DNA of 64,000 nucleotides from contig NZ_SRXU01000002.1 in assembly GCF_004792695.1 (NCBI RefSeq), forward strand, positions 372,001 through 436,000, in the 5' to 3' direction. The notes beneath the pieces are model-generated. The model worked only from the letters and a program-made list of their open reading frames with translations, was not told where the DNA came from and did not search any database. Origin of the DNA: Sphingomonas naasensis. Its GTDB lineage: Bacteria > Pseudomonadota > Alphaproteobacteria > Sphingomonadales > Sphingomonadaceae. This document shows, in pieces, positions 7,542 through 17,100 of this stretch. The position numbers and the translations under genes were made by a program. Numbering within the stretch: position 1 is the first letter of the stretch; the number at the start of each line of letters is the position of its first letter.

Positions 7542-9602
7542 CTAGCCCGCGCGTAGCAAACTCACCGCCGCATCGCGCTCGAACAGGTACAGCGCCACCC
7601 GCGCCGCCTCCCCGCGCGGCGTCTTGAGCCCGCGATCCTGATCGACCAGCAGCCGCGCATCGGCATTGGCCGCGACGATCAGTGCCTGCATGCTCTCCGG
7701 AGTCGCCAGCCGGAATTGCTGCTCGCCCGACTGGCGCGTGCCGAGCAACTCGCCGCCGCCGCGCAGCTCGAGGTCGCGCTCGGCGATCAGGAACCCGTCA
7801 TTGGTGTCGCGCATCAGCGCCAGCCGCGCCCGCGAGGTCTCGCTCAGCCCGGCGCCGCGCAGCAGCACGCAATGCGATTTACCCCCGCCACGCCCGACAC
7901 GTCCGCGCAGCTGGTGGAGCTGGGCCAGTCCGAATCGATCGGCATGCTCGATCACGATCAGAGTCGCATTGGGCACGTCGACGCCAACCTCGATCACCGT
8001 CGTCGCGACGAGGACACCGGTCTCGCCGCTGGCGAAACGCGCCATCACCGCGTCCTTCTCGGGTCCCTTCATCCGGCCATGCACCAGCCCGATCTTGTCG
8101 CCGAACCGCGCCTGCAGCTCGGCGGCGCGCGCCTCGGCCGCGGCGAGATCGACCTTCTCGCTCTCCTCGACCAGCGGACACACCCAATAGGCCTGCTTGC
8201 CCGAAGCGAGATGCCGCCCCAGCGCCTCGACGATCTCGGTCAACCGATCCTCGGAGATCACGCTGGTGTCGATCGGCTCGCGCCCCGGCGGCATCTCATC
8301 GAGGCGGCTGACGTCCATCTCGCCGTGCGTCGCGAGCTGGAGGGTGCGCGGGATCGGCGTCGCGGTCATCGCCAGCAGATGCGGCGGCATCTCGGCCTTG
8401 CCCTGCAGCATCAGCCGCTCGGCGACACCAAAGCGATGCTGTTCGTCGACCACGACGAGGCCCAGATCCTTGTAGCGCACGCCTTCCTGGAAGATCGCAT
8501 GCGTGCCGACGAGGATGTCGATCGATCCGTCGGCGAGTCCCATCAACGTCGCCTCGCGCGCCTTGCCCTTGTCGCGCCCGGTGAGGATCGCGACTCTTAC
8601 GTCCAATCCTGAAAGCATGCGCGTAAGCGTCTCGAAATGCTGCCGCGCGAGGATCTCGGTCGGTGCCAGCATCGCGCCTTGTGCGCCCGCCTCGGCGGCG
8701 ATCAGCAGCGCCATCGTCGCCACCAGCGTCTTGCCCGAGCCGACATCGCCCTGGAGCAGCCGCAGCATCGGCTGGCTCTGCGCCATATCGCCCTCGATCT
8801 CGCGGATCGTCCGCGCCTGCGCGCCGGTCGGCGTGTAGGGCAGGTTCAGCCGGTCGCGCAGACGCCCGTCGCCGGCGAGCGGGCGCCCGCGCCGCGCCCG
8901 CGCCTCGCCGCGGACGAGCAGCAGGGCGAGTTGGTTGGCGAAGATCTCGTCATAGGCGAGCCGCTCGCGCGCCTTGGCGTCGGCGGGATCGGCATGGATG
9001 CCGGCGAGCGCCTCCTTCCACCCCAACCAGCGATGCTGCGCCTTGAGGCTCGGCTCGATCCATTCGGGAAGCTCGGGCGCGCGCTCGATCGCCTGCGCGG
9101 CGAGCGCCGCGATCCGCTTCGAGGTGATCCCCTCGGAGCACGGATAGACCGCCTCACGGCCGACTGATTGCGCCTCCTCCGGCGGAAGGACGAGATCGGG
9201 ATGAACGATCTGGAGTTCCTGCCCATAGGTCTCGAGCTTGCCCGAGACGAAGCGCGGTTCGTTCAACGGCAGCAGCTTCTTCGCCCAGCCTGAATTGCCC
9301 CCGAAGAAGACGAGGCTGACGTAATTGCCTTTGACGTCGACCGCCTGCACCCGCGCCGGCGCGCGGGCGCTGCCGCCGAAGCGATAGTTCACGGCGGTGA
9401 GCGTGATCGCGATGATCCGCCCGGCATCCGCGGCGTCGAGCTCTTCGCGCGACACCCGGTCGATGAACCCGGTGGGCAAGTGAAAGGCGACGTCGACTGC
9501 GCGCGCCAGCCCGAGCCGCTCGAGCGGCTTGGCCAGCCCCGGCCCGATGCCCTTCAGCGCGGTCACTTCCGCGAACAATGGATTGAGAATGTCCGGCCGC
9601 AT
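7542..9602 (-). CDS. recG: ATP-dependent DNA helicase RecG
   Basis: 686-residue replication-fork-reversal and Holliday-junction helicase. An N-terminal wedge/OB region (LKGIGPGLAKPLERLG; VSLVFFGG) precedes a superfamily 2 motor with Walker A GDVGSGKT, DEQH box (VVDEQHRFG), TATPIPRTL and the C-terminal TRG-like RGRVGRGG region. The ATG at 9602 gives a normal length; longer in-frame extensions cross an intergenic repeat and are not credible. Convergent with the PilZ gene (17-bp gap) and divergent from sdhE across a mirrored repeat. Confidence 0.97.
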   Translation of the reverse strand: MRPDILNPLFAEVTALKGIGPGLAKPLERLGLARAVDVAFHLPTGFIDRVSREELDAADAGRIIAITLTAVNYRFGGSARAPARVQAVDVKGNYVSLVFFGGNSGWAKKLLPLNEPRFVSGKLETYGQELQIVHPDLVLPPEEAQSVGREAVYPCSEGITSKRIAALAAQAIERAPELPEWIEPSLKAQHRWLGWKEALAGIHADPADAKARERLAYDEIFANQLALLLVRGEARARRGRPLAGDGRLRDRLNLPYTPTGAQARTIREIEGDMAQSQPMLRLLQGDVGSGKTLVATMALLIAAEAGAQGAMLAPTEILARQHFETLTRMLSGLDVRVAILTGRDKGKAREATLMGLADGSIDILVGTHAIFQEGVRYKDLGLVVVDEQHRFGVAERLMLQGKAEMPPHLLAMTATPIPRTLQLATHGEMDVSRLDEMPPGREPIDTSVISEDRLTEIVEALGRHLASGKQAYWVCPLVEESEKVDLAAAEARAAELQARFGDKIGLVHGRMKGPEKDAVMARFASGETGVLVATTVIEVGVDVPNATLIVIEHADRFGLAQLHQLRGRVGRGGGKSHCVLLRGAGLSETSRARLALMRDTNDGFLIAERDLELRGGGELLGTRQSGEQQFRLATPESMQALIVAANADARLLVDQDRGLKTPRGEAARVALYLFERDAAVSLLRAG

Positions 9603-9624
9603 TACGCCCGACCTAGTCCATGCC

Positions 9625-9702
9625 GTGCTCCTGCGAAAGCAGGAGCCCAGGGTCACAAGCGACATCGCGCGCGGCCTTGGGCTCCTGCTTTCGCAGGAGC
9701 AC
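9625..9702. repeat. Mirrored CCTGCGAAAGCAGG inverted-repeat element
   Basis: Two near-perfect 27-base arms (9625-9651 and 9675-9702) are inverted relative to each other, and each arm itself contains the palindromic core GCTCCTGCGAAAGCAGGAGC. Such REP-like double palindromes are common in intergenic regions of alphaproteobacteria. It separates the divergent recG and sdhE genes and must lie in or near both promoters. Confidence 0.85.
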
Positions 9703-9791
9703 TGGCGTTTGATTGGCTCGACGCCTATCTGGATCCCAACCCCAGCCGACCGCGCCCAAAGCGCCGCCGGCTTATCTGCGTTGGAGATTTC

Positions 9792-10058
9792 GTGGATCGC
9801 GAACACCGCCTCAAGCGCCTGCGCTTCCGCGCCTGGCACCGCGGCGTCAAGGAAGCCGATTTGCTGATCGGCGGCTTCTTCGACGCGCACGCCGAGCGCT
9901 GGAACGACGAAGAGATCGCCCTGTTCGAGACTTTGCTCGAGGAGCAGGACGTCGACATCATGGCCTGGGCGATGGGAACCGCTACGGTCCCCGAACGCTA
10001 CCACGGCACGATAATGACCGCGCTCAAGACCCTGAACTACGTACCGATTTCAAATTAG
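9792..10058 (+). CDS. sdhE: Succinate dehydrogenase assembly factor 2 (SdhE/DUF339)
   Basis: 88 residues, the usual size of SdhE, the flavinylation factor that helps attach FAD to SdhA. The family motif appears as RAWHRGVKEADLLIGGF (the RG.KE.D pattern), followed by the DIMAWAMG segment. Start GTG at 9792 has GGAG five bases upstream and places the conserved region normally; upstream extension runs into the repeat at 9625-9702. It is followed by another inverted-repeat element and then mfd. Confidence 0.92.
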   Translation: MDREHRLKRLRFRAWHRGVKEADLLIGGFFDAHAERWNDEEIALFETLLEEQDVDIMAWAMGTATVPERYHGTIMTALKTLNYVPISN

Positions 10059-10062
10059 CACA

Positions 10063-10190
10063 CCTCCCTGGAAGGGAGGGGTTGGGGGTGGGTCGCGAGC
10101 GCAGCGAGCGTCCAGAACCATCCTCGCGCATTGACGCCGACGCTGGCGCGTCGGCACCCACCCCCAGCCCCTCCCTTTCAGGGAGGGGAG
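10063..10190. repeat. Composite GC inverted-repeat element upstream of mfd
   Basis: Outer hairpins CCTCCC-loop-GGGAGGGG (10063-10081) and CCCCTCCC-loop-GGGAGGGG (ending 10189) flank inverted arms GGGGGTGGGT / ACCCACCCCC and a central palindrome-like CGAGCGCAGCGAGCG (10096-10110). The same plan recurs at 20461-20580 and, more loosely, at 48867-49006. The right arm GGGAGGGGAG ends four bases before the mfd ATG and is its Shine-Dalgarno. Confidence 0.85.
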
Positions 10191-10194
10191 TCAG

Positions 10195-13100
10195 ATGAAG
10201 ATGCCCGACCTCAAGACCATCCTCGCCGCCACGCGCCCGCTCACCCTCTCCGGCGCCCCCACCGGCTTCCTTCCGTGGATGCTCGCCGATCTCGCGCGCG
10301 CCGGCGGCACCGCAATATTCGTCGCGCCCGACGAGGCGGCAATGCGCGCGGTGGCCTCGACCACGCCCTTTTTCGCGCCCGAGCTCGACATCCTCAGCTA
10401 TCCGGCATGGGACTGCCTTCCCTATGACCGCGCCAGCCCGACCCTGCGCGTCATGTCCGAGCGGCTGGCGACGCTCCACGCGCTGCAGAGCAAGTCCGAC
10501 AAGCCCCGCCTGCTCGTCACCACGATCAACGCCGCCACCCAGCGCACCCTCACGCCGTTCCGCATCCGCCAGCTCGTCGCGAGGCTCGCTCCCGGCGAGC
10601 GGATCGGCCTCGACCGGCTGACTACCTTGCTTCAGGCCAATGGCTATGTTCGCGTCGACACGGTCAACGACGCCGGCGAATTCGCGGTGCGCGGCGGCCT
10701 TGTCGACCTGTTCCCGAGCGGCGCCGAGCAGGCGCTGCGCCTCGACTTCTTCGGCGACGAGATCGAGAGCCTGCGCACCTTCTCGCCCGAGGACCAGCGC
10801 ACCACCGGCCGGGTCGACGGCTTCACATTGCTCCCCGCGTCCGAGGCGCTGCTCGACGAAGAATCGATCAAGCGTTTCCGCACCCGCTATCGCGAGAGGT
10901 TCGGCGCCACCGCGACCGGTGATCCGCTCTATCAGGCGATCAGCGACGGCCGCCGCCTCGCAGGGATGGAGCATTGGCTGCCCTTGTTCGAGGAGCGACT
11001 CGACACGCTGTTCGCGCACCTTCCCGACGAAGCGGTGATCGTCCGCGACACCGCCACCGCGGGCGCCGGCGAGCAGCGCTTCGAGGCGATCGCCGATTAT
11101 CAGGCGAATCGCGTCCGCGCCGAATCGACCGCGCCGGGCATCTATCGTCCGCTCGCCGCCGACGCGCTCTACCTCTCGCCCGACGAATGGGCCAAGGCGC
11201 TCGATCACGGCCCGGTCCATGTCTCGACGCCGTTCCACGAGCCCGAAAGTGCCACCGTGCTCGACTTCGCGGTCGACGGCCCGCGCGATTTCGCCCCCGA
11301 GCGCGCCGCCGGCAACAATGTCTACGAGGCGGTGGTCGCGCACCTCGCCAAGACCCGCAAGGACGGCCGCAAGCCGGTCCTCGCTAGCTATTCGAACGGC
11401 GCGCGCGAGCGCCTCAAGGGGCTGCTCGAAGACCATGGGCTCAAGGGCGCGCGCAACGCCGGCAGCTGGCAGGAAGCGCTCGGCACCGCCGACAAGGGCA
11501 TCGCGCTGGTCGTCCTGCCGCTCGATCACGGCTTCACCGCACCCGATGTCGCCGTGCTCACCGAGCAGGACATGCTCGGCGACCGCCTCGTCCGCCGCTC
11601 GAAGCGCCGCAAGAATACCGACGCGTTCCTCCAGGAGCTCGCCACGCTCACCCCGGGCGACCTCGTCGTCCATATCGAGCACGGCATCGGCCGCTATGAC
11701 GGGCTGACCCAGATCCCGGTGCAGAAGGCGCCGCACGATTGCGTCGCGCTTGAATATGCCGGCGGTGACAAGCTCTACGTACCCGTCGAGAATCTCGAGG
11801 TGCTGAGCCGCTACGGGGCCGGCGAGGAAGGCGCGACGCTCGATCGCCTCGGCGGCGAGGCCTGGCAGCGCCGCAAGTCGCGGATGAAGGAGCGGATCCG
11901 CGAGATCGCCGGTGAGCTCATCGCCACCGCCGCCAAGCGCGCGACCCGCCCCGCCGAGGTCGCCGAGCCCGATCATGGCGGCTATCCCGCCTTTGTCGAT
12001 CGCTTCCCCTATGAGGAGACCGACGATCAGGATCGCGCGATCGGCGACGTGCTCGAGGATCTCGCCGCGGGTCGTCCGATGGACCGGCTCATCGTCGGCG
12101 ATGTCGGCTTCGGCAAGACTGAGGTAGCGCTGCGCGCCGCCTTCGTCGCCGCGATGGCGGGGATGCAGGTCGCCGTGGTCTGCCCGACCACGCTGCTCGC
12201 GCGCCAGCACCACCGTAATTTCGTCGAGCGTTTCCAGGGCTTCCCGATCGAGATCGGCCGTCTGTCGCGCCTCGTCCCCGCCGCCGAGGCCAAGGCGACT
12301 CGCGAAGGGCTTGCCGAAGGCAAGATCGACATCGTCGTCGGCACCCATGCGATCCTCGCCAAGACGGTCGACTTCAAGCGGCTCGGGCTCGTCATCGTCG
12401 ACGAGGAGCAGCGCTTCGGCGTGACGCACAAGGAACGGCTCAAGGCGATGAAGGCCGACGTTCATGTCCTCACCCTCACCGCCACGCCGATCCCGCGCAC
12501 GCTCCAGATGGCGATGAGCGGCTTGCGCGAGCTTTCGGTGATCCAGACCCCGCCGGTCGATCGCCTCGCGGTGCGTACCTACGTGATGCCCTGGGATCCC
12601 GTGGTGCTGCGCGAGGCGCTGCTCCGCGAGCATTATCGCGGCGGCCAGGCCTATTTCGTTACCCCACGCATCTCGGACCTGCCCGATATCGAGGAGTTCC
12701 TGCGCAACGACGTGCCCGAGATCAGCTATGTCGTCGCGCACGGCCAGATGGCGCCGACCGAGGTCGAGGAGCGGATGTCGGCATTCTACGACCGTCGTTA
12801 CGATCTGCTGGTCTCGACCACGATCATCGAATCCGGGCTCGACATCCCCAGCGCCAACACGTTGATCGTCAACCGCGCCGACAAGTTCGGCCTCGCCCAG
12901 CTCTACCAGATTCGCGGCCGCGTCGGGCGTTCCAAGACCCGCGCTTACGCCTATCTCACCACGCCGCCCGAGCGGCTGATGACCGAGGCGGCCGAGAAGC
13001 GCCTCAAGGTCCTCTCCGATCTCGAGACGCTGGGCGCCGGCTTCCAGCTCGCCAGCCACGATCTCGACATCCGCGGCGCGGGCAATCTGCTCGGCGACGA

Positions 13101-13659
13101 GCAGTCGGGGCACATCAAGGAAGTCGGCTACGAACTCTACCAGTCGATGCTCGAGGAGGCGATCCTCGAGGCACGCGCGGGCGGGCTGCGCGAGGATCTC
13201 CGCCCCAGGGATCTTTCGCCGCAGATCACCGTCGACGCGCCGATCATGATCCCCGAGGATTATGTCCCCGATCTCGATCTGCGCATGGGGCTCTATCGCC
13301 GCCTCAACGAAGTCGAGGACAAGCAGGGCATCGAGGCCTTCGCTGCCGAGCTGATCGATCGCTTCGGCAAGCTCCCCGAGCCGACCGACAATCTGCTCCA
13401 GCTGATCGAGGCCAAGCTCAACGCCAAAAAGGCGTGCATCGCCAAGATCGACGTCGGCCCCAAGGGTGCGCTGGTCACCTTCCACGAGGACAAGTTCCCC
13501 AACGTCCCCGGACTGCTCGCCTATGTCGACAAGCTCGGCGAGACCGCGCGGCTGCGCCCCGATATGCGGTTGGTGATCAACCGCGCCTGGGCCAATCCGG
13601 CGGCGCGGCTCCACGGCGCGCTCCAGCTCTCGCGCGGGCTCGCCAAGGCAGCGGGCTGA
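10195..13659 (+). CDS. mfd: Transcription-repair coupling factor Mfd
   Basis: 1154-residue DNA translocase that removes stalled RNA polymerase and recruits UvrA. Visible in order: a UvrB-like N-terminal module, the polymerase-interaction domain (PGDLVVHIEHGIGRYDGL), a RecG-like motor with Walker A GDVGFGKTE, a DEEQRFG box and TATPIPRTLQMAMSG, the RGRVGRSK segment, and a C-terminal TRCF domain (LRMGLYRRLNEV). The ATG at 10195 is preceded by the GGGAGGGG arm of a repeat element. It is convergent with trxA across a hairpin terminator. Confidence 0.98.
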   Translation: MKMPDLKTILAATRPLTLSGAPTGFLPWMLADLARAGGTAIFVAPDEAAMRAVASTTPFFAPELDILSYPAWDCLPYDRASPTLRVMSERLATLHALQSKSDKPRLLVTTINAATQRTLTPFRIRQLVARLAPGERIGLDRLTTLLQANGYVRVDTVNDAGEFAVRGGLVDLFPSGAEQALRLDFFGDEIESLRTFSPEDQRTTGRVDGFTLLPASEALLDEESIKRFRTRYRERFGATATGDPLYQAISDGRRLAGMEHWLPLFEERLDTLFAHLPDEAVIVRDTATAGAGEQRFEAIADYQANRVRAESTAPGIYRPLAADALYLSPDEWAKALDHGPVHVSTPFHEPESATVLDFAVDGPRDFAPERAAGNNVYEAVVAHLAKTRKDGRKPVLASYSNGARERLKGLLEDHGLKGARNAGSWQEALGTADKGIALVVLPLDHGFTAPDVAVLTEQDMLGDRLVRRSKRRKNTDAFLQELATLTPGDLVVHIEHGIGRYDGLTQIPVQKAPHDCVALEYAGGDKLYVPVENLEVLSRYGAGEEGATLDRLGGEAWQRRKSRMKERIREIAGELIATAAKRATRPAEVAEPDHGGYPAFVDRFPYEETDDQDRAIGDVLEDLAAGRPMDRLIVGDVGFGKTEVALRAAFVAAMAGMQVAVVCPTTLLARQHHRNFVERFQGFPIEIGRLSRLVPAAEAKATREGLAEGKIDIVVGTHAILAKTVDFKRLGLVIVDEEQRFGVTHKERLKAMKADVHVLTLTATPIPRTLQMAMSGLRELSVIQTPPVDRLAVRTYVMPWDPVVLREALLREHYRGGQAYFVTPRISDLPDIEEFLRNDVPEISYVVAHGQMAPTEVEERMSAFYDRRYDLLVSTTIIESGLDIPSANTLIVNRADKFGLAQLYQIRGRVGRSKTRAYAYLTTPPERLMTEAAEKRLKVLSDLETLGAGFQLASHDLDIRGAGNLLGDEQSGHIKEVGYELYQSMLEEAILEARAGGLREDLRPRDLSPQITVDAPIMIPEDYVPDLDLRMGLYRRLNEVEDKQGIEAFAAELIDRFGKLPEPTDNLLQLIEAKLNAKKACIAKIDVGPKGALVTFHEDKFPNVPGLLAYVDKLGETARLRPDMRLVINRAWANPAARLHGALQLSRGLAKAAG

Positions 13660-13670
13660 GCCGCACGAAA

Positions 13671-13702
13671 ACCCCCGCCGTCCGCGATCGGACGACGGGG
13701 GT
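13671..13702 (-). terminator. Intrinsic terminator of trxA (possibly bidirectional)
   Basis: A 13-bp stem with a single mismatch, ACCCCCGCCGTCC against GGACGACGGGGGT, around a 6-base loop. On the minus strand it is followed by TTTT, so it fits trxA best; lying between convergent genes it may also stop mfd transcription. Confidence 0.8.
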
Positions 13703-13726
13703 GATCTTCGCGTCAGTACGAAGCGA

Positions 13727-14047
13727 TCAGAGCTCGCGCTCGATCCACTGCTTGATGCCGCTCTTGGGCATCGCGCCGACCTGAGTCGCGGCCGGCTGGC
13801 CGTTCTTGAACAGGATCATCGTCGGGATGCCGCGCACGCCGTACTTGGTCGGCGCGTCCGGGTTCTCGTCGATGTCGATCTTGACGATGTTGACCTTGTC
13901 GCCGAGCTCGTCGGCCAGCTCCTCGAGCGCCGGCGCGATCATCCGGCACGGCCCGCACCACTCGGCCCAGAAATCCACGACCACAGGCTTGTCGGCCTGG
14001 AGGACATCGGCGTCGAAGCTGGCATCGGTGGTAGCCTGGGTGGCCAT
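13727..14047 (-). CDS. trxA: Thioredoxin
   Basis: 106-residue cytoplasmic thiol-disulfide reductant. The active site WCGPC is at residues 30-34, with VVDFWAEW before it and the cis-proline GIPT segment later; length is standard. A strong AGGAGAA lies upstream of the ATG. It follows addA in the same direction after 56 bp, as in other sphingomonads as I recall, and ends in an intrinsic terminator. Confidence 0.97.
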   Translation of the reverse strand: MATQATTDASFDADVLQADKPVVVDFWAEWCGPCRMIAPALEELADELGDKVNIVKIDIDENPDAPTKYGVRGIPTMILFKNGQPAATQVGAMPKSGIKQWIEREL

Positions 14048-14103
14048 GGAAACTTCTCCTGAATGCGTCTTGGATCGATATCTATGTGCGCGATCGTTCC
14101 GGC

Positions 14104-17100
14104 TCAAGCGCGCGAAGCCAAGCTTTGCTCCGCGGCGAGCAAGTCCGCCTTTTGCGCCGCAAGCAGCTCGGGCGGCAACAGATGGAGCGTCGGCCCGGCG
14201 GTGTAGAGCAATGCCGCCTCGATTCGCCTGCCCGGGAAGATCACTGCCAGCGCCCCGGCATAGGCGGCCATCTGGCGCAGATGATAGGGTGGGATCGCGT
14301 CGAGCCGCGCCGGCGCTCGCCGTGCGGTCTTGAAGTCGACGACGCGCACCGCGTCGGGAGTCACGATCAGCCGGTCGACCGTTCCCGATACCACCAGCCC
14401 CTCGACCACCGCCGCGATCGGCGCCTCGGCGAGCGCGTCGGGGGCGAACCATTCGGCGAGGCGCGGATCCGCGATCACCGCCAGCGCCGCCGTCGCGATC
14501 TCGCGCCGCACTTCGGCATCGGCGACTCCGCCGGGTCCCGCCAGCCAACGCTCGGCCGCGTCCGCCCGCGCCGCCACCGCCAGCCCCGGCAGTCGCTCGA
14601 ACAGCGCGTGGAGCAATCGCCCGCGCTCCGCCGCCACCCGCATCGCCGGCGTCGGTGGCGGGTCGGCGGCGAGATCCTCGCCGAGCGAAGAAGGCGCGAG
14701 CGGTCGCGGGGGCCGCGCCTCGGCCGGCGCCGGCCGCGCGATCCAGTCCGGCAGCGCGGTCGCTGCGGGCAGCGCGTCGCCAGACCCGGTCTTCACCGGC
14801 AGCGGCAGCGCCGGCGAGACGCCGCGGAACATGCGCAGTTCACCCTCGGGCACGCCGAGCGCATCGAACGCGCGTGCGCATGCCGCATACCAGCTCGCTT
14901 GCGGAGGCACGCCCTTGGCGAGCGGCCCCAACGCCCCGGCGACCACCAGCCGTTCCTCGGCGCGCGTCGCCGCGACGTAGAACAGCCGCCAATGCTCCTG
15001 CAGCTCGCGCGCGTCGGCCAGCGACAGCACCGCATCCAGCGCCCCGCCCCGCTCGGCCGCGCGCGGGCGGAAGATCGGGAAGGGCGCGCCGCCATGCCCT
15101 TCGGGTCCCCAGAGCAGGAAGTCGCGGGGCGAGCGCGTCGGATCGACGGTGGCGTCGGCGAGAATCACCAACGGTGCCTGCAGCCCCTTCGCGCCGTGCG
15201 CGGTCATCACGCGCACCGCCCCCGCCGGCTGCGCCGCATCGCGGACGATCTCGACGTCGCCGCGATCGAACCAGTCGAGGAAGCGCTGGAGCGACGGCGT
15301 CGCGACATTCTCGAAATTGAGCGCGGCGTTGAGCAATTCCTCGATCGGATCGCGCGCTTCCTCGCCCAGCCGCAGCAGCAATTTCCGCCGCCCGTCGAGC
15401 GGTCCCGACAGAATCTCCTCGAGGAAACGATAGGGCGTGGTGAAATCGGCGCGGTTGAGCAATGCCTCGAGCGGCGCGATCCGGGCCCCGCCGGTCGCGC
15501 GCAGCTGTGCCCAGAGCGACGCGCCCTTCGGCCGCAGCGCCGCTTCCATCAATGCGTCCTGGCTCCACCCGATCAGCGGCGAGACCAGCAGCGAGGCGAG
15601 CGACAGATCATCCTCGGGCTGGAGCACGAAGCGCACCGCGGCGAGCAGATCCTGCACCGCCAGCGGCGCGTTGAGCCGCAGCCGGTCGACCCCCGCCACC
15701 GGCACCCCCTCGGCATAGAGCCGCGCGACGATCAGCGAGGCGAGCTCGCCGCGGCGCTTGACGAGGATCATCACGTCCTCGGGCCGCAGCGCCCGGCCCT
15801 TGCTCTCGAGCAGCAGCCCCTCGGCGAGCCACGCCTTGATCGCCCTGGCGATATCGCCGGCGAGCTTGCGCGTCGCGTCGCCGACCCATTCCTCCTCCTC
15901 GGCCTCGCTGCCGCCCTCGACCGTCACCGGCCACAGCGTCACCGTCCCCGGACCCGGCACTTCGCTGGCGTGCGGCTCGGCGTCGCTCAGATCGCCCATC
16001 CCCGGCGCCGGCAGCGTCCCGATCGCGGCGTCGACGAATTCGAGCACCGGTCGCGTCGAGCGGAAGCTGTGGGTAAGCGACAGCGACTCCAGCTCGGCCG
16101 CATCGACGTCATATTCGGCCTGCACCCGCGACGCGCGCCAGAAGCGCTCGAACGCCGCGCGAAAATAGATCGGGTCGGTGCCCTGAAAGCCGAAGATCGC
16201 CTGCTTGTAGTCGCCGACGGTGAACAGCGTCCGCACCGCGTTCCCGCGTGCGCCCTCGCCGGCGAAGAACTCGTCGGCGATCGCGCTGACGATCGCCCAT
16301 TGCTGCGGATTGGTGTCCTGCGCCTCGTCGATCAGCACATGCTCAGTCACCTGATCGAGCTTGTAGCGCACCCATTCGCCCATGCCCGGCTCGCCGAGCA
16401 GCGCGACGGTCTTGCGGATCAGGTCGTTGAAGTCGACCGCGCCCACCCGCCGCTTGGCCCGGGCATAGGTATCGGCATAGGCCCGCCCCGCCGCGAGGCC
16501 GCGCGCGAGCAAATCGGCGAACTCGGCCTGGACTTTCATCCCAAGCAGCGCGCCGCAGCGTTCGTGCAGCCGCATCGCGAGATCGGCATAGCCCGGCTCC
16601 GGTGGCGCCTGTCCCTTGCCGAACGAGCGCGGCTCGCCCTTGGCGGTCGCCCAGACCGAATGGAGATCCGCCAGCCGCCGCGCGCGCTTCGCCGGGGAGA
16701 GCGTCAGCCACATCGCGATTTCCTCGGCGCGCGCCAGCCCCGATTTGGTCCCCCAGGCCGCGTTCATCGCCGCGACTTCGCGCAGTCCCGCGAGGTCGAA
16801 CGCATCATCGCCACAACGCGCCTCGATCTCGGCGTCGATATCGCCTCGCGGAAGCGCCATCGCATCCCGCAGGAACGGCTGGATTCCGCTCGGCAACCCC
16901 GCCATCGCCTCGGCATTCGCCGCGCACAGCTTGAGGAACGTCTCGGCCTTGCCCTCGCCCAGTCGCAGGCTCAACGCGCCCACCGCGTCGATCAGCCCGA
17001 CGCGCCCCTCGCGTCCGGCATCGATCAGCATCTCGGCGAGCGCCTCGCGCGCGAGCACGGCTTCCTCGCGCTGGTCGAGCGGGCGGAAGCCGGGCACCAG

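Noticed and set aside
10024..13614. Very long open frame (about 1196 codons) on the minus strand opposite mfd
   Set aside because: It mirrors mfd codon by codon in a GC-rich genome; its translation is low-complexity Arg/Ala/Glu/Asp with no family motifs, whereas the plus strand encodes intact Mfd.
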